Source: Capra hircus
Lineage: Eukaryota; Chordata; Mammalia; Artiodactyla; Bovidae
Direction: 5' to 3'
Assembly: GCF_001704415.2 (NCBI RefSeq)
Contig: NC_030822.1
Span: 55,855,345 to 55,919,344, forward strand
DNA: 64,000 nt
How positions within the stretch are numbered: position 1 is the stretch's first letter; each line of letters starts with the position of its first letter. A model generated the notes under the pieces. That model saw only the letters and a program-made list of their open reading frames with translations, was not told the DNA's origin and did no database searches. Positions 21,951 to 31,800 of the stretch are shown here, piece by piece. The position numbers and the translations under genes are program-made.

Positions 21951-23450
21951 CATAAATACAGCCACAACTCACAGCAACCAACCAGCCACAGGCAAGAGCC
22001 AGGCTCCCAGTCCTAATTGCTCGACATAGTCTTCGCAAGCCATCGATTTTCTTTTTCCCATCTGCATCTCCGGTGTTGTTTTCGTAACATCGCAAACTGT
22101 GTGTTGCTTCCTGTGTCCCTCAGGCGTCTGTGGGCATTTTTGCTTACATCAACATGCAAAGAAGAAGCATCACTTCCCCAGGCAGCCAAAGTGAGTGTCA
22201 GGGCAAGACCAGCAACCACAGACTCTACTGGCGGCAGGAGGTGGGGATTTCCCAAGGAAAGCGGGGTCCATGCATGCCAGTCCTTCTGAGAGGCAGAGTG
22301 CTGTGGCTTGGATCTCCCCAGGCCTTTTCCTTCCTCCTTCCTCCACAAGACTGTGTGACGGAGCTCATCAGCACCTGGCCCGTTGGCCCCATGGGCTCAC
22401 AGCGGCCACATCCCCTGGCCAGTCACCCTTTAGACACCATGTCCAGCCTGGACTCCTCATTTAAAGAGTGCAGAGGAAAACAAGGGACAACGTGGAAAAG
22501 AAATGGCGCCTTGGAAGACAGACCAAAGGAAAGACACTCATGAAGAAGATAGAGTGAAAGGACAGGAAGGGTTTTAGTCATTGACTTGATGTTTTAGAAA
22601 GACTAACATCAGTGGGATGATGACTTCCTGGCTATCTTTTCTGAGGAAAAAGTAGGAAATGCAAGACTGAATTGAGCAGGAAGGAATTAGGTTAGACAGA
22701 GTGGAGAATTTTCTTCTGCAAGAGCTGCCGTAAACAGGACACAAGACAGAATTTAGGCAAGTCCCTTCACCTGAGAAGTTTCCAGTGTAGCTAGAGATTC
22801 CACAGTGATGTTCATACACTAGTGAAAAGGACTGGCCAGTGTAACTTTACTATACAAATACGAGTGGTTTGGCAAAGAGTCTAATTGCAATGACATTTTA
22901 AAGAAGAAAACGGAGTTCCATAAATCTCTGTAGAGGTGGCAGGACTTGAGCTAAGAAGGATGTGTATAAATAAAAGCAAGAAAACAGCTCCTCCTATAAA
23001 CAGAGTGAGCTGTTTTAACAAAGGAAGTAGGTGCCACTCTCATTTGATGGGAAATCTCAGTCCTGGGCAAACTGACACCTTTGGTCACCCCAAAGCAAGG
23101 GAAACTTGAATTCACACCATCCATGGGAACATTAAAGAGGCCATTTTGATGAGATGGTAGGATTTAGGTCAAAAGCTACCCTGAAGGCTGAGGTAGGAAC
23201 AAGATGGTCTTTGCAGGCTCCTTCCAACTTGTTAGTTCTACCACCTCCATCTTCAGGAGACGTTTAAATTTCCTCAGCTTTGGTCATAAATGTCTCACTG
23301 GGCACATATCCGTCAGAAAACTCCATATTTTGGTTCTGTTAAGTGACTTAGAACATAGTGCCTTCCCCCAGGGTGCTCATAGGAAGACACTCTTAACAAA
23401 GCAGTATTACTTGTGAAGAATTATGTTTCAATATCTTGTACTTGGTAGGG
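21951..23450. other. Repeat-free DNA holding a candidate exon
   Basis: No recognised repeat from 21951 to about 23450. Open frames on both strands overlap at 22013-22543, partly from a GC-richer patch. One short segment with good splice signals is listed separately. The remainder (22560-23450) shows nothing I can name. Confidence 0.4.
22124..22190 (+). other. Candidate spliced exon (67 bp)
   Basis: A pyrimidine-rich tract ending TGTGTCCCTCAG (to 22123) is followed after 67 bases by a strong donor, AAA|GTGAGT (22188-22196). All three frames are open across the 67 bases: one reads through GIFAYINMQRRSITSPGSQ. I do not recognise the peptide. It may be a coding exon, a non-coding RNA exon, or chance; 67 is not a multiple of three, so splicing would change phase. 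Confidence 0.3.
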
Positions 23451-23469
23451 CTTCAGTAGGTGCTTCTGG

Positions 23470-23572
23470 GATAAATAAATGGATGGGTAGCTGGATGGAT
23501 GGACAGACAGATGGAAGGAAGGGAGGGGGGAGGGAAGGAGGGAAGGACCGGAGGGAGGGAGGGAGGGAGAAA
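23470..23572 (+). repeat. GGAT/GGAA microsatellite with G-quadruplex motif
   Basis: Degenerate ATGG/GGAT units pass into GGAA/GGGA units. A perfect GGGAGGGAGGGAGGG run at 23553-23567 meets the canonical G-quadruplex pattern. Confidence 0.9.
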
Positions 23573-23789
23573 AGAGGTGAAATTGAATGGCAGCTTTGTG
23601 AATGGAATGATGGATAAGTGAATGGATAAATAGAGGAATTATAGTGGCTAAAATAAAAGAGCTATAAGAAGAGAAGTTACATAATACGGCTAGCAAAAAA
23701 AGTACAAAAAAAAAAGCTGCATTTTAAAGTTTTTGAGACTGACATGCCAGCAATGTCTTTTTACAGACACATTATATAACACAACAGCA

Positions 23790-23822
23790 TCCAGCCACAC
23801 ACACACATACACACACACACAT
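23790..23822. repeat. CA microsatellite
   Basis: Interrupted (CA)n. Confidence 0.9.
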
Positions 23823-24938
23823 CACAGCTAACAATACCTCCATATTCCCCTTCCAGCTCCTCTCTACTCTCTTTCCTCTCCCATCACCAACAACATGTTT
23901 TAGATGAAACTGAATTAGTTATATTACTCCCACTGACACGACGGGTCCTTGGACTCATCACCTCAGCTTGCTAGTCTCAATAATTCCATCTGCGTCAATG
24001 AAAGAGTTGAATCAGATGGTGCCCACAGTCCCTTTTAGTGCTAGGATCATAAACCATTGTCTTTGTTCATTTTAATCAAGTGAAAGAGAGGACATTTAGA
24101 TAGCACAGGAGCAGTATTTTGGGTCACGTCTATAAATCCCGGGTTGGGAACCACTGAAATAATATGATATTTTCTACACATATGAGATAGGAAGTCAGAA
24201 AGAAGTGAAAGGGGAGGCTCCCCTTTTGGTGGTGACCATAGGACCTCTGCCCCTTCCCCTCCCCGAGAGAGAGGAATTGAGCCTGGAAAAAAAGGATGTG
24301 TTTCTGTTGTCGCCTTCAGACTGGCTCCATGTGGCTGGTGTGAAGTTGTACATTTTGCAGCTGAAGGCAGTGGGCTCCCCAGGATAATAGCAGCTGTTCA
24401 AGTGCATATTAGCACTCGAGATGCTTGATAAGAGGAATTAGAGTACCGCCCGGTTTCTTTATTTTTTATTTTTTGCCTGGCTGAATCAATAATTAAGTGT
24501 ATTCTAATAGTGCAGTTTTGCTCGAGATTCTCATTTGGCTCAGGCATTAGGTCTAAATGAAATATTTAGTTGACAGGATACAGTTATGGAGCAAAACCAC
24601 ATTTCTGTCTGTATACTTTAATTTTTCTAATGATGAGAAACCACAGTCTGTCTTCCAGCCCTGGCTGCTGTGGCTTTCCTGTCATTTCCTCTTCCAGAGA
24701 GAAGATGAAAATCCCTCTTCCTCCTGCAGGAAAAATGCGAATGTCACATCCTAGCATCCTCTGTCCTATGAGGCCTGGAGCCATGAGAAAATGCTACTTC
24801 CACCCATTTTTGCTCTAATGCAAACAGACTCATCAGAAAGGCATGCTGGAACCTTTGCCTTAGGCAGTGGAAAAAGAGAAGAAGCTGGGACCATGAAAGA
24901 CCAAGATTGGGGCAGAGAGAGCTTATTTGGAAGAGACT
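23823..24938. other. Unique DNA, candidate regulatory block
   Basis: No gene. A weak MER5-like trace (GGTTGGGAACCACTG near 24143). The part 24410-24560 is repeat-free, with CAATAATTAAGTG and ATTTAGTTGACAGG-type motifs, and could be conserved non-coding DNA. ORFs at 24557-24818 overlap in several frames without protein-like character. Confidence 0.35.
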
Positions 24939-24948
24939 AGCATCTCAA

Positions 24949-25224
24949 TTGGAGAAGGCAATGGCACCCCACTCCAGTACTCTTGCCTGGAAATTCCCAT
25001 GGATGGAGGAGCCTGGTGGGCTGCAGTCCATGGGGTCACTAGGAGTCAGACACGACTGAGCGACTTCACTTTCACTTTTCACTTTCATGCATTGGAGAAG
25101 GAAATGGCAACCCACTCCAGTGTTATTGCCTTGAGAATCCCAGGGATGGGGAAGCCTGGTGGCTGCCGTCTATGGGGTCGCACAGAGTTGGACACGACTG
25201 AAGCAACTTAGTGGCAGCAGTAGC
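24949..25224 (+). mobile_element. Bov-A2 SINE with target duplication
   Basis: Two Bov-A units with the CTTTCACTTTTCACTTTC linker. Perfect 10-bp direct repeats AGCATCTCAA at 24939-24948 and 25225-25234. Confidence 0.95.
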
Positions 25225-25288
25225 AGCATCTCAACACATGAGGACATGTAACACACAGTGTGTTGTTGCGCTGGGGTGATGCATAGGG

Positions 25289-25307
25289 ATGCTCTAACTT
25301 AGAGCAT
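25289..25307. repeat. Perfect 19-bp palindrome with a nearby partial copy
   Basis: ATGCTCTAA-C-TTAGAGCAT is a perfect inverted repeat around one base. A related half-diverged copy (GGGATGCTCCAAGTTAGAGA) follows at 25322-25341. Confidence 0.7.
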
Positions 25308-25479
25308 TCCTTTGCAGTCAAGGGATGCTCCAAGTTAGAGAACGGTAGCTCCTGACCCAGGGGACCAGTCTTTTCAGGGCAGAACCAGCTTATGCTGGGA
25401 GCTCAGAGATGACTGAGCCCAGAAGGGGAAGGCACAGGCAGTTAGGGCTCAGCTGGGCAGGCTATGGCTCAGAGCAAGC

Positions 25480-25600
25480 CTGCAATCCTAGCCGCATCAC
25501 TTCCTTGCTGTGTGACACCAGAAAACTCCCTTTATATTTCTGAGCCCTTTTCCCTCAACTGTTGATAAAGTACCACGACCATAAGGCACCATCCAGTGAC
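25480..25600 (+). mobile_element. MIR SINE fragment
   Basis: CACTTCCTTGCTGTGTGACA then 'gaaaactccctttatatttctgagcc' follows the MIR order (cacttactagctgtgtgacc, aagtcacttaacctctctgagcc). Confidence 0.6.
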
Positions 25601-27427
25601 GGCTTCTCATGATCTGGTTTCAGCAGACAGGGACATCTAAAGGTCACAGTGGATGTATTCCTGCCCCAAGACAATCCTGTCTTCATTTATTTGTAGGCAC
25701 CACCTCTCACCCATGACCTTTCCCCTCCCCCTTCTCTCGTTGGACCTCGGGAAGTCACTCTACAGCCTTCCTTCACATTTCACTTTATTTCAGAGTCAAG
25801 CAGTATCCACTGGACATTTTCTCACATTCAACCTAAATCCACTAAGCTCTTTCTTAGAGCACATCTCTGCTCTGTGCTCTTCTGAGTCCCACAGCTCCTT
25901 ACCCAACCCCATCCTCCCCACCTGTGCCTGGAGGAGTCAAAGGGCTCCAAAGAGCATCATCTTGGATCCAGGGCAGTGCTATGAGCCTTCCCCAGGTATT
26001 TCTGCATTGCAAGTCTAGGTTGGAGCCCAGACAGGTACCAGCCCACAGAGAAATAGAGACTGGGGTCTCAGATCATCGACTCTGCATAGTTTGCTTTTCT
26101 AAGTGCCTCTATTCTAGATAAATATTTTGTATACATTTGCTTTGGAAATTAGAAAAGGAGGGAGAAGTGGGAAGGAAAGAAAGACAAGTGATATTGATCT
26201 TGAAGCCAGGCAGGCTGGGTTTGCTCTGAGAGTGTTTGAGGAGTCAAGCCATTCATCTCCAGCAAAGTGGGCCATGCAGAAAAGGAATATTTGTCTAATA
26301 TTTGCTCAGCCTATTGTGTCTTGCTGTGTATTCCCAGGTGCATTGGCGTTTGGAGAAAGTTAATCTCTCTGTCTTAAGACCTCCCTCTCTGTGCCATTTC
26401 TGAGCAAGAGGTGCAGAACATGGGGTTTTCTGTTTGTTTGTTTGTTGTTGTGTGTTTTTCTTATCTCCCTTTTTCTTTCTTTCCTTTTGGTTGTAGCGGG
26501 GCAGGTTGCTCCCTGCTACCAAAGCACAGGTATTTAGAGCAGGGGCAGGATGGAAAACAGAGGATGTCTATTCCATGGCCATGGATGAGAGGATGCCTAT
26601 TTCGTGGCCATGGACGGCAATGGAGGGAGTTCTCCTGAGAGTCTCTGTGGACCAGACAGGAAGCACATACCCAGAAGTATCTGTGAACAGAGCTGTGGAG
26701 GAGAGGTCTGGAGCCATACCGGATACCACTGGGACAAGCATTATTAAATGTTTGTGATGCTTTTTCACAGCGATGTTGCATTTTGATTCCCACAGCAACC
26801 TTGGAAGGTGAATGAGGCAGCCAGAGCTATGCCCAACTTCCAGACAGGCCAGACGGAACCCAAGATGATAGAATAAGTGGCCGGGAATCGTATAGTGATA
26901 TCTACAAGATTCCCAGCTACTAGTAGAAAGAAGTAGAAATTAATCATTTCAGAGTTGCCAAGCATTTATCAAAACATACGCCAGGAAGGGAGTAAAAAGA
27001 AAATGAAAACCCCAGTGCTCTTACCCATCCCTCTGCTAAAGCCCTGTCTCCCAGGTACTTCACAATGTTCCACCCCACCCCATGAAATACCTTTTATGCC
27101 AGTGTTTACTTGTAACACTAAGGTCCCCTAGAGGGACCTTAGTCCCCACTTCTGAGGCTCCCTTCTGTGGGGAGGAGCGCTGATTAGCATAGCACGCCTC
27201 CTCCTTTCCTTACCCACTCTTCCCTAGACAGGAGGGGTGGATATCTCTGCCCCAGGAACTGACTGTCTGATGCATCTGCCAGCCAACCCTTCTGAGACCC
27301 ATCTCGCCTCTCTCTTCTAGGTCAGTGTCTGGAAGCCCATTGTTGTCACGTATTTAAGTCATGTCCTCAAACTAATCTGTTTTGATAATCAAGGTGATTG
27401 TGTTGAGCTCTGTCTTCTGCCTCCTTT
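25601..27427. other. Unique DNA with a weak MIR patch
   Basis: No gene. A diverged MIR (minus strand) is possible at 26740-26890 (CAGCAACCTTGGAAGGTGAA). A TTTG repeat lies at about 26430-26445. The overlapping open frames at 25653-26793 show no protein-like feature. Confidence 0.45.
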
Positions 27428-27561
27428 AAGGAAAGAGGGAAGGAGGGAGGAAACAAGGAAAGAAGAAAGGAAAACACGAAGGAAGGAAGGAGGGACGAAG
27501 GGAGGAAGGGAGGGAGGGAATAAAGGAAGGGAGACAGAGGAAAGGAAGGCAGAAGAGCGGA
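27428..27561 (+). repeat. GGAA-type purine tract with G-quadruplex motif
   Basis: About 130 bases almost wholly purine on the plus strand (GGAA, GGGA units). Four G-triplets in 27500-27518 meet the G-quadruplex pattern. Such tracts can also form triplex DNA. Confidence 0.9.
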
Positions 27562-28197
27562 AGCTTCTATGGACTGAAGAACCTCACACCATCTATCTTA
27601 TTAGGCCTCGTTTGATCCATAAGAAGCCTGAGCTTTCTCTTCCATTCTCTTTTCTCCCAGGAAATGAGAGGCAGTTCTGCTGAGGGTCTTTTCTCGTTCC
27701 ACTGTCCATGATCAGCCGCTGAACTGGGGCCCATAAATCAGAAGACATGCTGGTCCCAGTTGTCATTGATTATGCTTCCTCTGACACTACATTTTCCCCT
27801 GACTTGAAATACACGTCAAGGCATGAATACATGCCTAATCCACCTGGATGAAAGGTCTGATATAGAACCATCTTCTAGATCCCACTGTCACTTTATGAAA
27901 ATGCCCCACTAAGTCTGATCAAAGGACAAGTGTATGTTTTGAATGCTCATAACTTTATCAGATAAAATCCCAGGGCAAAGAGTTACTGCGATTCTAGCTC
28001 AGCTGCAGATAAGAAAAGAGAAGAACCATATTTTGAGGCCCTGTACATTATGTGTGATATCTCTGTTAAATAATCACAAAAAGCTTTGGAAAAGCATGGG
28101 TCTTAGAGTTACCACGGAGCAGAAAGGTGCAAATATTACGCCTTTTACTAAAACTGCTGTCTCAGTTCCCAACCCACCTTCCAGGTCTCTGCTGAGT
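27562..28197. other. Unique DNA, nothing recognised
   Basis: No gene or named repeat seen. Confidence 0.5.
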
Positions 28198-28208
28198 CTG
28201 CTTTTCTG

Positions 28209-28346
28209 CTGCTGCTGCTGCTGCTGCTAAGTCGCTTCAGTCGTGTCCGACTCTGTGCAACCCCACAGACGGCGGCCCACCAGGCTCCTCCATCCCTGGG
28301 ATTCTCCAGGCAAGAGTACTGGAGTGGGTTGCCATTGCCTTCTCCA
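28209..28346 (-). mobile_element. Single Bov-A unit with (CTG)n tail and target duplication
   Basis: One Bov-A unit only. Tail of seven CTG units at about 28206-28230. Perfect 11-bp repeat CTGCTTTTCTG at 28198-28208 and 28347-28357. Confidence 0.94.
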
Positions 28347-28374
28347 CTGCTTTTCTGAGGGGACAGCTGAGCAG

Positions 28375-28550
28375 ACACACGTGGCTTTGGAGTCCTAAGA
28401 CTTGGGTCACGTTCCAGCTCTGCCATTTCACTATGTGTGATTTTGGGAAGATTACTAAAGCTTCCTGAAGCCTCAGTTTCTCTTCGACAAAATGGAAGAA
28501 ATTATATCTAACCTACATAGCTATCCTAATGACTCAATAAAATACAGTCA
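28375..28550 (+). mobile_element. MIR SINE
   Basis: GGCTTTGGAGTCCTAAGACT, then CCAGCTCTGCCATTTCACTA, GAAGCCTCAGTTTCTCTTCG and 'acaaaatgg': full MIR order from tRNA-related part through core. Confidence 0.8.
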
Positions 28551-29819
28551 CTTACTTCAAATATGTTTGTCTTTTCCCTTCCATGTCACTTTCTTCTGCT
28601 TTCACACTTTCTAGGAAATACACTCATTTTTTATTTCACAAATCTTCAACTGATCCTTTTAAAATTTTGGTCACAATAACTTTATCTTTCAAGAGTTCTG
28701 TCCTGTTATGATATTGTTCCATAGAGAAAAAAAAAATAGTATCCTGTTCTTGTTTCTGGAATATAAGAAACAAAAAGTATTCTCTTTCCACAGATTTGAC
28801 AGAGATTCTTTTTCCTCATATTTTTCTTCTGCTCCCTGTGTTGCTTTCTTTTCCTCTGAATTTCTTTCCCTGATAGTTGGGGCACTGCTTTTAAGTTTTC
28901 CCCAAATGTGTGGTGATCCTCGGTGGTCCTTTAGGATATCTGACTGGAAATTCCTTGTACGTGGGGTTGTCAACGTCTCGGGTCCACTAGTCTCTATGGC
29001 AGTACCCACATCTTTGAGATTGTCAAACGTCAGTGTCCACAGGGCTTTTCCCTGGGGATAGTCTTTCCCGGATCACAGGCCTCCCAGCTCCTGACAGAGT
29101 TGAGGGAATAGAGAAGAGGAGTACCCACTGGAAGAATTCTGAGTGCACTTTATCATAATATTTTTTTCCCACAATGCATCTCTTTACCTTCACCCTCACC
29201 TGTTGCCCCTAACACAGAACTTCCCTCACTTAATTTCTCCAGAAGACAAAGCTTTTTGCCAGGTTGGAGAGGTATAGTCATTTGGCTGCACAGAATAAGG
29301 AAGATCTGGGAGTCCAAATGCTCCTTAACTCATCTCCTGTGTGCGCCTCACTCCTGACCCATACCCTCAGGACTCTGGTACCCCAGACCACCTAAGGCTT
29401 CCAGGGACTGCCTCTCACTTCCCATTGGCAAGCCCCTCCGCATTCTCTCAGACATCAGCTCTTCAGTCAGCTGCATCTTTAACACTCCAGCCTGCTATCC
29501 ACTGTCAAAAAGTTGTTGATATCTTTCATTCTTTGCTCCACCACCCTACTTTTCTGATGCCTTTGTCTCCATGGATTTCTTCTTTTTCTATTCCTTGATG
29601 GTCACTGGAGCATGGCAGAGAAGCGGCTGGAAAACAGCAGGTAGAAAAATACCTGTTTAACCTAAAGGGGAATAGCTTCCTCAAAGGCTATCATCACATC
29701 TGGCCTATGATAGAGGCTGAATAAATGTTAGTTTCTTTAGAACTCCCTGCTTCAGGCTCAGTGTCTTTAGCTTTTTGGTTAAGATGACAAGGGAGGGCTT
29801 ATCATCTCCTTGGATGATA
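28551..29819. other. Unique DNA, nothing firmly recognised
   Basis: No gene. Long open frames on both strands at 28689-29061 overlap one another and lack protein-like features. A MIR/L2 3'-end trace (GGCTGAATAAATGTTAG) lies near 29710. Confidence 0.45.
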
Positions 29820-29985
29820 CTATTTATTAGAGTATTTGTTTATTTTCTGATGTCCTCCACTAGAGTTAAAAAGCCACTGAGGCAAATACTCATCTGTCTT
29901 GTTGTCCTCTCAGGCTGCAGCATCTGAAACACTGTCTGATATTGAGTAGGTGTTTATTGTCTGAGTGACAGACTGAGAATAATTA
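29820..29985 (+). mobile_element. L2 LINE 3' end
   Basis: CATCTGTCTTGTTGTCCTCT, then GATATTGAGTAGGTGTTTATTG and 'gagtgacagactgag' follow the L2 3'-end order. Confidence 0.6.
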
Positions 29986-30003
29986 GAAGATAGTATTGGA
30001 AAG

Positions 30004-30216
30004 GGGCTTCCCTGGTGGCTCAGCCAGTAAAGAATCTGCCTGCAATGGAGGAAACCTCAATTTGACCCCTGGGTTGGGAAGATCCCCTGGAGAAGAGAAT
30101 GGCTACCCACTTCAGTGTTCTTGCCTGGAGAATCCCATAGACAGAGCAGCCTGGCTGGCTACACTGTCCACAGGGTTACAAAGAGTCAGACACAACTGAG
30201 CAATTAACACACATAC
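30004..30216 (+). mobile_element. Bov-tA SINE with target duplication
   Basis: Head GGCTTCCCTGGTGGCTCAGC, GATCCCCTGGAGAAGAGAAT body and ACACAACTGAGCAATTAAC end. Flanked by AGTATTGGAAAG (29992-30003) and AGTACTGGAAAG (30217-30228). Confidence 0.94.
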
Positions 30217-30249
30217 AGTACTGGAAAGACAAGTTGTACCCATACTGAG

Positions 30250-30510
30250 TAGACTTTGGTGCCAAAATGAGGACTCTAGGCTGTATTTGATGAGCAATTA
30301 GAACCCATCAAAAACTTTGCAGGTGAGAAGTTGAAGTCACCAAAGCCGTCCTCAAGGTTGAATAGTCTGATAAGCCTGTGAACTTGAAGCAGATTTGGAA
30401 AATGGAGTGGAAACCAATTAAGTCCAGTAACACCCAGGTGAAAGAGACTGAGGGTCATAACTCAGGGAATAGCTGTGGGAACGAACAGCATTGAGAGATG
30501 GGCAGAAAAA
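30250..30510 (-). mobile_element. L2 LINE internal fragment
   Basis: Order of blocks (ACTCTAGGCTGTATTTGATG, GAGCAATTAGAACCCATCAA, later GGTTGAATAGTCTGATAAG) follows the same L2 section seen at 10425-11130. Diverged. Confidence 0.4.
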
Positions 30511-31386
30511 GTGGCTTTCACTGTCACAGTGTCAGGGTAAGTTGACTGCCCCTGGAAATGCCCAGCCCTGCCCTCCTTTCCCTTCGTGATACCTTGGGCA
30601 TGTCTGCAGTCCCTACCAACCAGATCTGGAGCCATGGCTGGCAGCTTTGGTTCGTGCTTTCCTTTCTGGCCGCCTCCTTTGCTTGATTTCTGCTCAAGGA
30701 GTAGCCCACAGCTCTTACTTCAGTGGCTTCTTCTTTCTTCCCTGGTTAATTTTAAACTTGGGGTTTGCAAGCACTGGCCACAACCATTATTTTCAGTTCC
30801 CCAAGGCAGATTTAGATCTGATCACTGAGTCAAGGCGGACAGAGGGGAGCTGCTGTGCAGGTTCTGCCTTCATTAATAAGTTTCCCTGACAGCAGAAGGA
30901 AGTCTTTCTAGTCAATTCTTTGTAGTCAATTCCTGATCGTCATCCTCCTGTTGTTAATATTGTTGTTAAACTCCCGAAGTCACACTGAGTGAAAGCTAAT
31001 TATAATAATTAACAGAGAACTCCTGAACTTGTCAAACTGGTAATTATAAACCACAGGGACTTTTATCATTAATAGATGCCGAGGAAAGTGAAGGCACAGG
31101 GGTGCTGGCAGGGAGAGGCGCGCTTGAGATGTTCCGGTCTGGAGCCAAATCTGAGTGCCACCAGGATGCACGGACACAGCTTCCCTTGGCTCTGTGCCCA
31201 ACACTGAGGCTGCCTCTGGTTCCCCGCAAACCAGCTCCAGTCATTCCACACACACACCTTCTGTTACCACGTCTGAGAGGGCCCAACGTTCCCCACCCTC
31301 AAGGTACTCTCCTAGACGTTCGCATATTTACAAGAGAGCAGCTTCTCTACCGGGGCCTTTATAGTCATTAGTCATTCATGCACCAA
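30511..31386. other. Unique DNA, candidate regulatory block
   Basis: No transposon recognised. The part 30985-31085 has clustered homeodomain-like cores (CTAATTATAATAATTAAC at 30996-31013, GGTAATTATAAACC at 31040-31053, TCATTAATAG at 31067-31076). The open frames at 31044-31371 overlap on both strands and are not protein-like. Confidence 0.35.
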
Positions 31387-31440
31387 AATCTCTTTTTTTT
31401 AATTGAAATATAGTCGAGTTACAATGTTGTGTTAATTTTA
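31387..31440 (-). mobile_element. L1 LINE 3' stub
   Basis: TTTTTTTTAATTGAAATATAG then 'tcgagttacaatgttgtgttaat' is the reverse complement of the artiodactyl L1 3' end. Confidence 0.65.
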
Positions 31441-31454
31441 TGCATTGAAATCTT

Positions 31455-31800
31455 ATTGAGCATTTACTAAGTATCTGAACTTACTTTAGGCATCAAAGAT
31501 AAAATTGTGAATAAAATACAATACCTGGAGACTTTCCTGGCAGTCCACTGGTCAAGACTTCACCTTCCAAAGCAGGGGGTGTGGGTTCGGTTCCTGGGGA
31601 GCTAAAATTGCACATGCCTTGAAGCCAAAAAATCAAAACATAAGACAGGAACAGTACTGTAACAAATTCACTAAAGACTTTTTTTAAAAAGATGCAATTC
31701 CTGACTTCAAAAATTTGTAGTCTAATGAATAAAAGGTGAGGATTCAAGAAGAGCCCTTTAAAATACAATAAACATTATAATTGTGAAGGCACGTGCAAAG
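31455..31800 (-). mobile_element. L2 LINE fragment split by a CHR SINE
   Basis: TTATTGAGCATTTACTAAGT before, and TGCAATTCCTGACTTCAAAA with 'ttgtagtctaatgaataaaagg' after the SINE, follow L2 order. The SINE at 31530-31692 interrupts it. Confidence 0.55.
31530..31692 (+). mobile_element. CHR-type SINE
   Basis: GAGACTTTCCTGGCAGTCCA head, GGGTTCGGTTCCTGGGGAGC B-box region, GCCAAAAAATCAAAACATAA and the AACAAATTCACTAAAGAC tail typical of CHR SINEs. Confidence 0.8.

Noticed and set aside
22130..22543. 137-codon open frame as a complete gene
   Set aside because: It starts at a GTG, overlaps open frames on both strands and reads through the strong donor at 22191; only the 67-base segment is kept as a candidate exon.
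28689..29061. Long open frames on both strands
   Set aside because: Mutually overlapping, K/E-rich against F/S-rich, as expected from purine/pyrimidine skew.
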